A stretch of 64,000 nucleotides of DNA from Paraburkholderia sabiae (GTDB taxonomy: Bacteria; Pseudomonadota; Gammaproteobacteria; Burkholderiales; Burkholderiaceae). The notes under the pieces are model-generated. The model did not search any database, was not told the DNA's origin, and saw only the letters and a list, made by a program, of their open reading frames with translations. Both the position numbers and the translations under genes were made by a program. The stretch lies in contig NZ_CP125298.1 of NCBI RefSeq assembly GCF_030412785.1, forward strand, positions 62,001 to 126,000. The letters run 5' to 3'. Of this stretch, positions 54,101-63,493 are shown piece after piece (the first letter of the stretch is position 1; each line of letters opens with the position of its first letter).

Positions 54101-55703
54101 AGCCGACCTGTCGGATTATCTGGAAGGCTCGACGCTGAAGTCGTGGCTGACCACTCACGACCACAAGCGCATCGGCTGGCTTTACATGATCTCGATCACG
54201 GGATTTTTCTTCGTCGGCGGTGCGGCTGCGGCTCTGATGCGGCTGAATCTCGTCACGCCGCAAGGCTTGCTGGTTTCCGCCGATACATATAACCGCTTGT
54301 TTACCGCGCATGGCGTGATCATGGTGTGGATGTTCCTGATCCCGTCCATTCCTTCCGCGCTGGGCAACTTTCTGATGCCAATGATGATAGGCGCGCGCGA
54401 TCTTGCGTTCCCGCGTCTGAATCTGCTGAGCTGGTACATCTTCGTGGTCGGCGGAGTGTTCACGCTGGGCGCGCTCTACGCGGGCGGAGTGGATACGGGA
54501 TGGACCTTCTATGCGCCGTTTTCCACGATGTTCTCGCACAGCAACGTGATCATCGCTGTAGCGGGCGTGTTCATTGTCGGCTTTTCGTCCATCCTGACCG
54601 GCCTGAATTTCATTGTCACTGTGCACACGATGCGCGCGCCGGGCATGGCATGGTTTCGCCTTCCGCTGTTCGTCTGGGCAAATTATGCGACCTCGATCAT
54701 CCTCGTGCTGGCCACGCCGGTGCTGGCGATGACGCTCGTATTGCTGGCGGCCGAACGGCTGTTGCACATCGGCATCTTTGATCCGGCACTGGGCGGCGAT
54801 CCACTGCTTTTTCAACACCTTTTCTGGTTCTATTCGCATCCTGCCGTCTACATCATGGTGCTCCCTGCGATGGGCGTGGCGAGCGAGATCATTCCGTGTT
54901 TCGCGCGCAAGCGCGTGTTCGGCTACCGCTTCATGGCCTATGCGATCCTTGGCATTGCATCGATCGGCTTTCTAGTCTGGGGCCACCACATGTTCGTGTC
55001 GGGCCAGTCGATGTACGCGAGCATGGTGTTCTCGCTGCTTTCTTTTCTGGTTGCTATTCCATCGGCAATCAAGGTCTTCAACTGGACCGCAACGCTCTAT
55101 AAAGGCCGCATTACGTTTTCCGCACCGATGCTCTATGCGCTCGGCTTCGTTGGCCTCTTCACCATCGGCGGCCTTGCGGGGTTGACGCTGGCCTCGCTGG
55201 CACTGGATGTGCATTTGACCGACACATACTACGTCATCGCGCATTTCCACTACATCATGGTCGGCGGCACCGTGATGGCTTACCTGGGCGGCGTCCACTT
55301 CTGGTGGCCAAAGATGACGGGACGCATGTACCCCGAAACATTGGGCCGCGTGGCCGCTCTGATCATTTTCTTCGGCTTCAACCTGACCTTCTTTCCGCAG
55401 TATCTGCTCGGTTTCGAGGGCATGCCACGCCGTTATCACGCGTATCCACCGGAGTTTCAGGTGTTGAACGTTCTGTCGTCGGCCGGTGCTTCCATTCTCG
55501 CGGTCGGCTACCTACTGCCGTTCTGTTACCTAATCTGGTCGCTGTTCTACGGCAAGCGTGCGGGCCCTAATCCGTGGCGTGCCACCGGCCTCGAGTGGCA
55601 GACCTCTTCACCGCCGCCGAAGCACAACTTCGAACACACACCCGTCGTTCGGCGAGACGCATACCAGTACGATCCCGAAACGGGAGAAGAGGAGCCGCAA
55701 TGA
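54081..55703 (+). CDS. coxA: Cytochrome c oxidase subunit I (A2-type heme-copper oxidase)
   Basis: 540 residues with about 12 membrane helices. Subunit I holds heme a and the heme a3-CuB centre where O2 is reduced and protons are pumped. Low-spin heme ligand His near 77 ([12 protein letters not shown]); CuB/cross-link motif [14 protein letters not shown] at 249-262; [24 protein letters not shown] with the two axial/CuB His. HPAVY instead of HPEVY, with YS directly before it, places it in subfamily A2 (D-channel end served by Tyr-Ser rather than Glu). ATG 54081 has GGAGG 6 nt upstream and overlaps coxB by 20 nt. Confidence 0.95.
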   Translation: MHARVSEADLSDYLEGSTLKSWLTTHDHKRIGWLYMISITGFFFVGGAAAALMRLNLVTPQGLLVSADTYNRLFTAHGVIMVWMFLIPSIPSALGNFLMPMMIGARDLAFPRLNLLSWYIFVVGGVFTLGALYAGGVDTGWTFYAPFSTMFSHSNVIIAVAGVFIVGFSSILTGLNFIVTVHTMRAPGMAWFRLPLFVWANYATSIILVLATPVLAMTLVLLAAERLLHIGIFDPALGGDPLLFQHLFWFYSHPAVYIMVLPAMGVASEIIPCFARKRVFGYRFMAYAILGIASIGFLVWGHHMFVSGQSMYASMVFSLLSFLVAIPSAIKVFNWTATLYKGRITFSAPMLYALGFVGLFTIGGLAGLTLASLALDVHLTDTYYVIAHFHYIMVGGTVMAYLGGVHFWWPKMTGRMYPETLGRVAALIIFFGFNLTFFPQYLLGFEGMPRRYHAYPPEFQVLNVLSSAGASILAVGYLLPFCYLIWSLFYGKRAGPNPWRATGLEWQTSSPPPKHNFEHTPVVRRDAYQYDPETGEEEPQ

Positions 55704-56341
55704 CCGATCACGCCGAACAGTTCAATACCGCCGCTCAGCAGGAAGAAGCGTCGATGCTGGGTATGTGGACTTTTCTGGCAACCGAAGTAATGTTTTTCGG
55801 GCCGCTCTTCTTCGGTTATCTCTACGGACGCTCGCATTTTCCCGAAGGCTTTGCGGCTGCGAGCCGTCACACGGACGTCACGCTCGGCACAATCAACACA
55901 GCCGTATTGCTCACGAGCAGCATGCTGATGGCGATCGCCGTGCAGGCGCGTAAAGTCGGCGCTGTGCGGCTCGCCGCGCGCATGCTGTTTTTCACGGCGG
56001 CGCTGGGCATCGTCTTCCTGATCATTAAGGGAACGGAGTATTGGAAAGAATTTCACGAGCACCTGGTGCCCGCAGCGGGATTCGCTTTCCCCGAAACACA
56101 CCACGCCGACGCCGCGCAATTATTCTTTTTTCTATATTTCGGCATGACGGGGCTTCATGCTCTACATCTGATCATTGGCGTTGTCATGGTCCTTGGCTTT
56201 GCACTCGCACTTTCGCGCGTCGAGCGCGAGTTCGCAAAAGCTGAGCGCATCGACGTTGTGGGTCTTTACTGGCATTTTGTCGATATAGTGTGGATTTTTC
56301 TTTATCCCTTGCTGTATCTCGTCGACAGGAGTAACGGATGA
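55700..56341 (+). CDS. coxC: Cytochrome c oxidase subunit III
   Basis: 213 residues, five membrane helices ([100 protein letters not shown]). [21 protein letters not shown] and [10 protein letters not shown] are the family signatures. The subunit stabilises proton uptake and prevents turnover inactivation. ATG 55700 overlaps coxA at ATGA; the open frame upstream is inside coxA. Confidence 0.95.
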   Translation: MTDHAEQFNTAAQQEEASMLGMWTFLATEVMFFGPLFFGYLYGRSHFPEGFAAASRHTDVTLGTINTAVLLTSSMLMAIAVQARKVGAVRLAARMLFFTAALGIVFLIIKGTEYWKEFHEHLVPAAGFAFPETHHADAAQLFFFLYFGMTGLHALHLIIGVVMVLGFALALSRVEREFAKAERIDVVGLYWHFVDIVWIFLYPLLYLVDRSNG

Positions 56342-56679
56342 GTTCGAATGAAGGACATGGGTACAAAGACGAGGTGAAGATATGGGCGGCGCTAGTGGCA
56401 TTGCTGCTCCTCACGTTCGGCAGCTCGTATCTGAAGCTGGGCGCGTGGAATAGCGTGATCAATCTTCTGATTGCCGTGGCAAAAGCGCTGCTTGTTGCGA
56501 TCTTTTTCATGAACTTGCGCCAAGCTTCTCCCATACTGCGCATCGCCTCAGTCACTGCATTGCTGATGCTGGCTCTGCTGTTTGGCTTGAGCGGTACGGA
56601 CTATTCCACGCGAACTATCCGGGGCAGTTCGTGGCAAGCGCCGACGGGGGCGCAAGGCGCGGGAGCGACCGGGTCATAG
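56338..56679 (+). CDS. coxD: caa3-type cytochrome oxidase subunit IV
   Basis: 113 residues with three membrane helices ([60 protein letters not shown]). [12 protein letters not shown] is the prokaryotic subunit IV motif. The Gly/Ala/Thr-rich C-terminus is not conserved. It is the last gene of the 12-gene operon, starts with an ATGA overlap and is followed by 430 nt without a gene. Confidence 0.9.
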   Translation: MSSNEGHGYKDEVKIWAALVALLLLTFGSSYLKLGAWNSVINLLIAVAKALLVAIFFMNLRQASPILRIASVTALLMLALLFGLSGTDYSTRTIRGSSWQAPTGAQGAGATGS

Positions 56680-57107
56680 GACGCTCATCCACCCACAGTC
56701 CCTGGCCTGCGAAACACCTGGCGCGATGGAACGGTGTCGGAGCGGGCAAACGCGCTCCCAGCCGTCAGCAGGCACCGAAGCGCGACCTGGCGGAAGCAGC
56801 TTGGGCTGCTTTCGCTCAAGATGTCGCTGTTGCCGGTCCCCGACGACGAGGATGACAAACAGTACCAGAGCATTGCGTGCACCTTTCAAAGTTAGCGCCA
56901 GGCCGGCGCCGATGCTCTGCGATGCGCAATGCTTGTTCCTAAGCAACTGCCAAGGCGCCCCTGGGAGGTAAACTGCTCCTCGGCAAGAATGCCGGCCGGA
57001 AATAAACCGGCTACGCTCATTAACTGCACACGCAAAACGACCAGTAGACGTTGGCATTGCCAATCAGCGACAGTTGCAGCTGTGCGAGCGCTCGCCGGTT
57101 CGCCCCG
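56680..57107. other. Spacer between convergent units
   Basis: No supported gene and no clear intrinsic terminator between the oxidase operon and the convergent kinase gene. Confidence 0.45.
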
Positions 57108-59147
57108 TCAACTGTCCTGTCCAACTTCGCATTCGCCGGTGATTCGCGCGATGATCGCCAGCAGTTGGTCGATGTCGGCAGGCTTGACCAGATGACTGTC
57201 GCAACCGGCCAATGACGATCGGATGAGATCCTCAGGTTGCCCGTAACCCGACACGGCGACAATTTCAATCTGCTTGCCGGCCGCTCCTTGCTCCCTCAGG
57301 CGACGGGCAACCTCGTAACCGCTTATCCCAGGCAGGCCGAGGTCGAGGAAGACCACTCGCGGATCGAACACAGCGGCGATCTCGAGTGCATCTTCGCCGC
57401 TGTGCGCCATTCGTACTTCATGTTCATCCAGGATCATCGCGAGCGACAGTGCCGCATCGGCGTTGTCGTCGACAATCAGCACTCGCAACGGCGCAGACGC
57501 GCGTTGCCCAAGCTCGGATTCGTCGCTGCGCTCCAGGTTGCTGCCTGGGCAAACAGGGAGGCGGATTTCAAATTCACTGCCGCTGTTTCTGCCTTCGCTT
57601 CTGGCAGCGATCGTTCCGCCGTGCATCTCGGTCAGAGTCTTGCAGACCGACAAGCCGATGCCAAGACCACCTCTCGATTGCTCGCCGTGGAAGGACCCCT
57701 GCACGAACAGGTCGAACACGTGCGGAAGCGCTCCGCCCGATATCCCTGTGCCCGTGTCTGCGATGGTCACGCGCACCTCTGGCCCGACTACGGTGGCGCT
57801 CACCGTGATCCGGCCACCGTCGTCGGTGTATTTGATGGCGTTATCTAGCAGATTGGAAAACGTCTGGGTGATACGTGCCGGGTCGCCATTGACATAGACG
57901 GGGTGATCCAGCTGCAGACAGACCAGGTCGTGATGCCGTTGCTGCGCAGCCGGCATCGCAATTTCAAGCGCATGTTCCAGCGCAGTCCTGATATCGAAGA
58001 CTTCGTACCGCAACTTGATCTTGCCCGTAGTGATTCGCGACACATCGAGCAGGTCGTCGATCAGGTGCGACAGGTGGCGCGTCTGCCGTTCGATCACGCC
58101 GCGCAACCACTCACGTTTGCCAGGATCCGCTCCGGCTCCATGTCCCAACAGATGTGCGGCATTACGCACAGGCGTCAATGGATTGCGCAGTTCGTGCGCG
58201 AGGGTTGCCAGAAAGATGTCTTTTCGACGATCCGCGTCCCGCAGCTTCGCTTCCGTGTCGGCGCGCTCTGTCACATCGCACAGGCTGCCAATGAACGCGT
58301 AGTCATTCTGGCGAACGCTCGGACGGAGGTATCCGAACATTTCGACGGTCCTGAGGGCACGGTCTTTCACGCGGTGCAGCCGGAACGAGACATGCACAGG
58401 CTCGCCCGAGACCAGCCGGGACTGAAAGTGGGATGTCAGCAGTTCGACGTCAGCAGGATGCACGACCGAGGTCATGAACTCGGTTTCGGACAGTGGGCCG
58501 CGTGCTTCCGGCTGTCCCGTGATCTCATACATCTGGCGGTTTTCCCAGACGCCTTTTCGCGCGGCACCACACCACTCGAATATGCCGATGCCGGCCGCAC
58601 AGGTGGCGACACGCAGGCGCTCCTCGGTGGCCTTCAGCGCATTGACCGCCCTATGCAGGCTGTCTTGCGCCGCCGCGACCTGATCTGCCTGCCGTTGCGA
58701 CTGCACCTCAATCGAACTCTGGATAGTTGCGCGGAACGTGCGCTCGACGATCTCATGCGCAAGCATGTGGACATCCACGGTCGCGGCCACTGGGCCGAAA
58801 TAGGTGCGGATCTCGTCCTTCATGCAACGCTGCAAGGATTCGATGTTTCGAAAGAGATCGGCTACTCGCCAGTCTGCAGGCCACTGCCTGCCGGACTGGG
58901 AATTGGGCAGAGGCACCGCTACAGATGCGTCGCTCCCGGCGACCAGCAGGGCGGCGCACACTTCTGAAAGCATGCAAGCGAAATAACCGTTGAGCACCGC
59001 CTGCGCCTCAGGATCGACATGCTCACGCGGCTCCGATGTCGCAGCTAACCAGCGGCACAAAAGTTGCCCGCGTGTGCGCGCCAGCCTGCGTGCGAGGCCA
59101 CTGAGCGCGGTGGCGCCCCCCGACTCGGCGAAAAAGTCGCGCTTCAT
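57108..59147 (-). CDS. Hybrid sensor histidine kinase with PAS and receiver domains
   Basis: 679 residues, no membrane helix, so a cytoplasmic sensor. Domains in order: N-terminal helical RsbRD-like region (about 10-170, RLARTRGQLLCRWLAATSEP); PAS (about 180-300); HisKA with IFLATLAHELRNPLTPVRNA (phosphorylated His about 315); HATPase with NLLDNAIKYTDDGGRITVSA and the G boxes ADTGTGISGGALPHVF and GGLGIGLSVCKTLTEMHGG. Last is the receiver LRVLIVDDNADAALSLAMIL, VVFLDLGLPGISGYEVARRL (phospho-Asp), with VSGYG and KPAD. It starts 9 nt after the XRE gene, suggesting an operon. Ligand unknown; it is convergent with the oxidase operon, so a link to respiration is only possible. Confidence 0.92.
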   Translation of the reverse strand: MKRDFFAESGGATALSGLARRLARTRGQLLCRWLAATSEPREHVDPEAQAVLNGYFACMLSEVCAALLVAGSDASVAVPLPNSQSGRQWPADWRVADLFRNIESLQRCMKDEIRTYFGPVAATVDVHMLAHEIVERTFRATIQSSIEVQSQRQADQVAAAQDSLHRAVNALKATEERLRVATCAAGIGIFEWCGAARKGVWENRQMYEITGQPEARGPLSETEFMTSVVHPADVELLTSHFQSRLVSGEPVHVSFRLHRVKDRALRTVEMFGYLRPSVRQNDYAFIGSLCDVTERADTEAKLRDADRRKDIFLATLAHELRNPLTPVRNAAHLLGHGAGADPGKREWLRGVIERQTRHLSHLIDDLLDVSRITTGKIKLRYEVFDIRTALEHALEIAMPAAQQRHHDLVCLQLDHPVYVNGDPARITQTFSNLLDNAIKYTDDGGRITVSATVVGPEVRVTIADTGTGISGGALPHVFDLFVQGSFHGEQSRGGLGIGLSVCKTLTEMHGGTIAARSEGRNSGSEFEIRLPVCPGSNLERSDESELGQRASAPLRVLIVDDNADAALSLAMILDEHEVRMAHSGEDALEIAAVFDPRVVFLDLGLPGISGYEVARRLREQGAAGKQIEIVAVSGYGQPEDLIRSSLAGCDSHLVKPADIDQLLAIIARITGECEVGQDS

Positions 59148-59156
59148 TTATCTGCC

Positions 59157-59435
59157 TCAGCCCGCGAACGCGAATGTATGCCCGGTACAAAGCCAGTGCA
59201 TATCGACATTCAGCGACGCAGCAATACGTTTGAATGCCAGCATCGGAGGCACCGTAATTCCACGACGCCAGAAAGACACGTCGGATTCGCTGACGTCCAG
59301 CCATCTGGCAACACGAGCCGAACTGACGCCGGCTCGCTTGAGGGTGGTGTCGAGGCGTGCTGCAAGGGCGCGCCTCAAACCGCTGTCCCCTTTACTACGC
59401 TCGAGGTGCTCGACCGTTTGAGCATATCGATTCAT
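59157..59435 (-). CDS. XRE-type helix-turn-helix regulator (small)
   Basis: 92 residues from ATG 59435 (MNRYAQTVEHLERSKGDSGL) with TTGAAGAAG just before it. The HTH spans about 24-75: LDTTLKRAGVSSARVARWLD, then VSESDVSFWRRGITVPPMLA. The final MHWLCTGHTFAFAG may be a dimer or specificity element. The gene lies 9 nt before the hybrid kinase and is probably co-transcribed. It could repress its own operon. The open frame to 59651 upstream is unlikely to be coding. Confidence 0.85.
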   Translation of the reverse strand: MNRYAQTVEHLERSKGDSGLRRALAARLDTTLKRAGVSSARVARWLDVSESDVSFWRRGITVPPMLAFKRIAASLNVDMHWLCTGHTFAFAG

Positions 59436-60064
59436 CTTCTTCAAATCTCTCGTGGCTGATTTATAGCTGTCGCTTCCCGGACAGGCCAACTGTCCGCCTC
59501 GCCGACCTTCGGCCACACCAGGTGGTTCGATCGGAAGCGCAAACCACTTGGTTGCAAATGCAACGTGATTCTGCGGAAATATCAGCGTGCGAAAAGGTCC
59601 CTGCCAGCGCGCGCGACTATACGCTACGGCTGGCAGGGAAACACGCTCCAAAAGTCAGGGATCGTTGCTTTAACTTTTGGAGCGGTAACGGTAACGCAAG
59701 ACACACCGTATAACAATTGTGGTAGCCAGGATACTGCATTAGAACTTACCCTATCACGGGGCGGGGACGTAGCAATTATTTCCACGAAAACCATTGAGCC
59801 CGGCAATTTATGCTGGACGGATCGCGATCCGCGTGCTGTTGCGTCCGCCCGTGTCACTACGGTGCTGCGCAGCGCGGATCAGCCGCCACGTCCCTTATCG
59901 TTCGAATCGCCCAGGGTTCGCTTGTCGTGATGATCGTTGCCTTCCTGGTTGCGGCAGGGCACGCCGCTGTGGGACGTCATCGATGCCTCAGGCACGAGGA
60001 GCGTCTCTCCCGTCGGGTAACACGTGAACAGTCGTCTCGAATGGTGCCGCTGCATGCACGTCCG
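59436..60064. other. Intergenic stretch
   Basis: Probably contains the promoter of the regulator/kinase unit. An AT-richer zone occurs at 59640-59780. No gene supported. Confidence 0.4.
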
Positions 60065-60391
60065 TCAACCTTCAGCAGGCCGGTTGCGAACTGCCATCGT
60101 TTCCCCGGGCCGCAGAATGAGCATTGTGCCTTCGGCAAGCACAGAGACCGCGAGCAAATTAGCGGTGTCGGCAGTGCGCAGCGCGTACAGGTTCGCCACG
60201 GCGAGGCCGTCGCAGTCCCAGAGCTTCGCGAACTCCCGGCAGCGCCGGATCGTCGGGTCGTCGAGCGTCGCGTCCGCTGTGCTCGGATTCAGCATCGCGA
60301 ACAAGGCGGTCGATTTCATGGGCGAGAGCGACTCTGCCGCGCGTGTCAATAAATAGCGATATGTGCCACAAGGGCTGATGACGGCACTCAT
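60065..60391 (-). CDS. DUF1643 protein whose C-terminus has been replaced by a GH65 tail
   Basis: 108 residues. The first about 72 (MSAVISPCGTYRYLLTRAAE, ALFAMLNPSTADATLDDPTI, RRCREFAKLWDCDGLAVANL, YALRTAD) match DUF1643, normally 150-170 residues. From RTAD on, the text TANLLAVSVLAEGTMLILRP then GETMAVRNRPAEG matches the end of the GH65 protein at 31018 (ASVFAEGTMHKLGPGETMAV, RNRCPEG), and the DNA of the last 110 nt is closely similar too. The join falls at the shared ACTGCCGA. The fusion is in frame but lacks half of DUF1643, so it is likely non-functional. Confidence 0.8.
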   Translation of the reverse strand: MSAVISPCGTYRYLLTRAAESLSPMKSTALFAMLNPSTADATLDDPTIRRCREFAKLWDCDGLAVANLYALRTADTANLLAVSVLAEGTMLILRPGETMAVRNRPAEG

Positions 60392-60429
60392 ACTAGGATT
60401 CCTCGCAAAACGTCCGGGAGACCGCAGCC

Positions 60430-60672
60430 ATGTCGAAACTCATGATCCCGCCAGAAGAGTTTATTGCCGCAGTGAATAAGCGGTTGCCGAACATCGGTGG
60501 ATATGAAACCGGGATGCGTGTGTCTCTCTATCCAGAGGGAAACAACGGCGCGACCGCAAGCGGATATAGTTTGGAACCCGATACCATCGAGGCAAGAGCG
60601 GTCGTTGGAACCGCTGTCTCGCAGGTGCTTTTCGAGTTCGACATAGACCAGCACCTCTCGCGAACAGCCTGA
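60430..60672 (+). CDS. Small hypothetical protein (80 aa)
   Basis: MSKLMIPPEEFIAAVNKRLP, NIGGYETGMRVSLYPEGNNG, ATASGYSLEPDTIEARAVVG, TAVSQVLFEFDIDQHLSRTA. Mixed alpha/beta composition. GGGAG lies 9-13 nt before the ATG. It belongs to the run of small burkholderial-type genes at 60.4-61.5 kb. No known function; it is divergent from the DUF1643 chimera. Confidence 0.65.
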   Translation: MSKLMIPPEEFIAAVNKRLPNIGGYETGMRVSLYPEGNNGATASGYSLEPDTIEARAVVGTAVSQVLFEFDIDQHLSRTA

Positions 60673-60733
60673 TTCGATCTGCTGCTCAACTCCGCGAGTT
60701 TCCTTAACTGTTGAAAGAGCGGGGAGTCCCGAC

Positions 60734-60957
60734 GTGGAACTTTGGATTCAACCTTGCGTGCCCTGCGCTGACCTTTACGGACAGCCGTCGACGGTCGATC
60801 CGCAGATACGTTGTCTCTGATCGTCGCCCGCGCAGTGAGAAACGCCCCGGTTGAGCAGCACTACACCTGTACGCGATGCGGTGCCGCCTTCGCGCGTATC
60901 CTCAAAGGCGAGCCGCAAAAACAGGTTTGGGTGCTGCTGAACGCTGGGCAACATTGA
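60734..60957 (+). pseudogene. Zinc-ribbon-type small protein, frameshifted
   Basis: From GTG 60734 the text reads MELWIQPCVPCADLYGQPST then VDPQIRC before an early TGA. The next frame continues LIVARAVRNAPVEQHYTCTR with CGAAFARILKGEPQKQVWVL and LNAGQH, ending at TGA 60955-60957. Together they make a protein of about 74 residues with two Cys pairs (C-x2-C and C-x2-C) suited to one zinc ion. The shift lies near 60805-60815. The reconstruction is by eye. Confidence 0.6.
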
Positions 60958-61069
60958 GCTGGAGCGCGCGCCCATGCTAACAAGCTGCTTAAAGAACAAG
61001 AATCCTGAATTGCCGCGCCGACCCTCGGAGCCCAGGCAACCGCGCAGGCGGCGCAAATCGGAAATAGCC

Positions 61070-61242
61070 ATGTGGACTTGCCAAAACTGCAACGCACGTT
61101 TCTCGTTCGATCAGGTCGAAGTCCAAACCGACGAAAGCGGATTATTTTCATTTGTCGCGACTGTGACTACCGAAATAAGCCGATGAACGTCGGTCCGTAC
61201 GCGACGGGAAGCCCGCAGCTTGTCCAGCGCGACGATGAATAA
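61070..61242 (+). pseudogene. Zinc-ribbon miniprotein, one-base deletion
   Basis: MWTCQNCNARFSFDQVEVQT then DESGLF is followed by a missing T in a T-run near 61145; the restored frame gives FICRDCDYRNKPMNV and runs to TAA 61240-61242. CQNC and CRDC would bind zinc. About 57 residues when repaired. As written the frame ends at 61186 with an unrelated tail and without the second Cys pair. Confidence 0.65.
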
Positions 61243-61263
61243 AGCAGCTCTACGGAGACGACC

Positions 61264-61482
61264 ATGCAGTTCGACTACAAGGGTTTCCATATCGACACGT
61301 CGCCTCTCGATGAAGGTGGTCGTTACTACGCCCGCGCGAAGATTTTTCGACGCGACCCGGCAGGCGGCGAAGCCATAGAAGTGAAGTATTCGGGGGATCT
61401 CGGCGATTACCCCTCCGACGCGGACGCTATCGAAGCGGCGCAGCGTTGGGCGATCCAGTGGTGCGACCATAACGGCGCTTAG
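61264..61482 (+). CDS. Small conserved hypothetical protein (72 aa)
   Basis: MQFDYKGFHIDTSPLDEGGR, YYARAKIFRRDPAGGEAIEV, KYSGDLGDYPSDADAIEAAQ, RWAIQWCDHNGA. Beta-rich first half, then a helix with AAQRWAIQW, the plan shared with small proteins at 28645 and 37712. GGAGACG lies 4-10 nt before the ATG, so the start is firm. No known function. Confidence 0.72.
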   Translation: MQFDYKGFHIDTSPLDEGGRYYARAKIFRRDPAGGEAIEVKYSGDLGDYPSDADAIEAAQRWAIQWCDHNGA

Positions 61483-61908
61483 GCCACGCGCTGCGATTAC
61501 TAGAAAACCAATATGGAGATGAACGTGGCCGAGCGCCTTTTCCCAATAGCGGAAGCGCGGAAAGGGTGTTGACAGAGACGACCGATAATCAGTCTGTTCG
61601 CTTGGCAGAGAAAGGGCAGCAGGGCGAACGCCTGCACCTGACATAGAAACCGTCGGCGACTTTTAGAGACACACAACAAAGGAGGCAAACGTCGAGCCGA
61701 TTGCGTCCCACGCACGCGGACGGCTCCAAAGTCCCGCCGGCAATAGACACCGGTCCAGGCGTCCGCGGCTGCATCGTCGGATGGTGGTGCAGATTCGCGA
61801 GTCACGGTGACTACCGTTACCCATCTCACTGGCGACCTCATGCAAACCGGCGCAAACCCGGACGACCTGACGCTCACGACGAATTGGTCGATCGTCGCCG
61901 GCGACGAC
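61483..61908. other. Flank homologous to 4503-4785
   Basis: From about 61640 this DNA is related to the segment downstream of the DNA-binding gene at 4.8 kb. No gene is supported. Confidence 0.55.
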
Positions 61909-62064
61909 TTACAACGAGACCGCTTGCTGTAGAAGTTCCAGCGCTTTCAGTTCGTCCAGTCGACCCGCGCGCGCCTTACCCGCCAGCGTCTTGATCAATG
62001 CTTCTGTTATCGGTGCAATACCGTGGAGATTGTCCAGCCTTTACGGTAGCGAAGGGGCTGGGGC
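61909..62064 (-). pseudogene. 3' fragment of the tandem-HTH DNA-binding gene
   Basis: Reads as the last about 45 codons (IAPITEALIKTLAGKARAGR then DELKALELLQQAVSL and TAA 61909-61911), nearly identical to the ends of the genes at 4786 and 62135. A small deletion lies at its inner edge and the homology stops near 62064. It is a partial tandem duplication next to the truncated copy. Confidence 0.8.
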
Positions 62065-62134
62065 TCCTGCAATCCGGCTTCAATTCAGACGCCTGGCTCT
62101 GACGGTGGATCGGTCGATCGACGCCGCCAGCAAT

Positions 62135-63373
62135 CTACAACAAGACCGCCTGCTGTAGAAGTTCCAGGGCTTTCATTTCGTCCAGTCGACCCGTGCGTGC
62201 CTTACCCGCCAGCGTCTTGATCAAGGCTTCCGCTATCGGTGCAATCCCGTGGAGATTGTCCAGGCTGGTCACGGTAGCGAAGGCGAGGGGAGCCGGACCT
62301 GCGTGCGCGGAGGCGGGCGACGATTCCGGCATCGACCCGGAGGGCGCTGAGGTGGCTGCCGGGACCGCTTCATCATTTCCTTCGGATGAACGGTTGGCGA
62401 GGTCGGCGGGTGAATCATTGACATCAACTCGCGGGCTGACGACGATCGTCTCCCTGTCTTCCGTGGCGTCCATCGAAACAGGTGCGGGGCTTTTCAATGC
62501 ATCCCGGGCGGTCGCACGATCGCGCCGCGCCCGCTTCTTCCCATCGGCGGCTTTCCCCGTTGCCGGCGCAGGCGACTCATATTGTTGAGCTGATGCACGA
62601 CCGCGCGGAGCAGGCGCAAGCATGCGCGACACTGGCTCTGGAATCTCGGCTTCCGTGCGGGGACTGTCTAACCAGCCGACGGGCAATCCGAGTCGCTCCG
62701 TGAACCGGTTTGCTTCGACACCGTCCATTCGCTTCTTACCGTTTAGCCGATCGGCGATGTTAAAACCACTCATCTCCATGACCACGCCGAGCCTTACTTT
62801 CGATCCGTTGCGACTCGTGAGAAGGCGGAGGTTAGCGCGCCGGATGTTCTCCACGTCGGCGCTGTCGCTCAATGCCAGCGGTTGCTGTTGGGGCGTTTCA
62901 GCAGACGCCCCGTTTGTCGAACGCGAAGCTTTGAGCGGCGTACGAGGTTTTGGCTTTTCAGGCAAGTCGCTTCGATTATTCTTGACGGCTCTGGGCGAAC
63001 CGCCAGCTACTTTCTTTGTCATTTGCGCTTCCTCGGACAGACTGTCTTCAGGAACGGGTTGCCGGTCGACGGTGCTGGTAGGGGCCAGTTCATGTGCTTC
63101 GGACTCTGCGTCGAATCCTTCATCGGTCTGGACAAAGTCGAGCGGTGATTTCAGCCGGGTGATGATCTCGTCCGCGAGCGCAGGATTAGGGTCGTCGAAA
63201 AAGCCTTGCGGTAACCCAAGTGTAGTTTCCATGTGGAAGGCTGTCTCGGGCGTGAACCGCTCGCCCGCCTCGCCTCGGGTGCGACCGTCGGCACCGCTCC
63301 GCTGTCGTCGCCGGCGGCGGCACGGCAACCGCTGCTCGCCGTGAGGCACGGTTTTCGGACATCTGTTGCACAA
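62135..63373 (-). pseudogene. Second copy of the tandem-HTH DNA-binding gene, N-terminus lost
   Basis: From about 63265 inward the protein is closely similar to the one at 4786-6186: GERFTPETAFHMETTLGLPQ, RRANLRLLTSRNGSKVRLGV, MSGFNIADRLNGKKRMDGVE, LGLPVGWLDSPRTEAE and the C-terminal helix. Upstream of GERF the sequence is unrelated and Arg-rich (CRRRRRQRSGADGRTRGEAG), with only a TTG as possible start at 63373. The first DNA-binding segment is therefore cut in half. The second HTH and C-terminus are intact, so a truncated protein could still be made if a promoter exists. Confidence 0.78.
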
Positions 63374-63493
63374 GCCGGACAGTTGACCATGTACGTGTTC
63401 ATCCGCAACGGGCGCCGAACACTCCTATCACGACGTGAGGTATTCTTTCTGATTCCGGGCAGTCGTGCGCCGGCAGATGGCGAGTCGGACGGT

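Noticed and set aside
54048..54839. Minus-strand open frame of 263 codons inside the oxidase genes
   Set aside because: His/Arg/Gln-rich shadow of coxA.
57903..58967. Plus-strand open frame of 354 codons
   Set aside because: Antisense of the hybrid histidine kinase, which has clear HisKA, HATPase and receiver motifs.
63345..63359. 15-nt match (GCACGGTTTTCGGAC) to the carboxypeptidase gene near 18926
   Set aside because: Too short, and the flanks do not align beyond a few bases; coincidence cannot be excluded, so no duplication is claimed.
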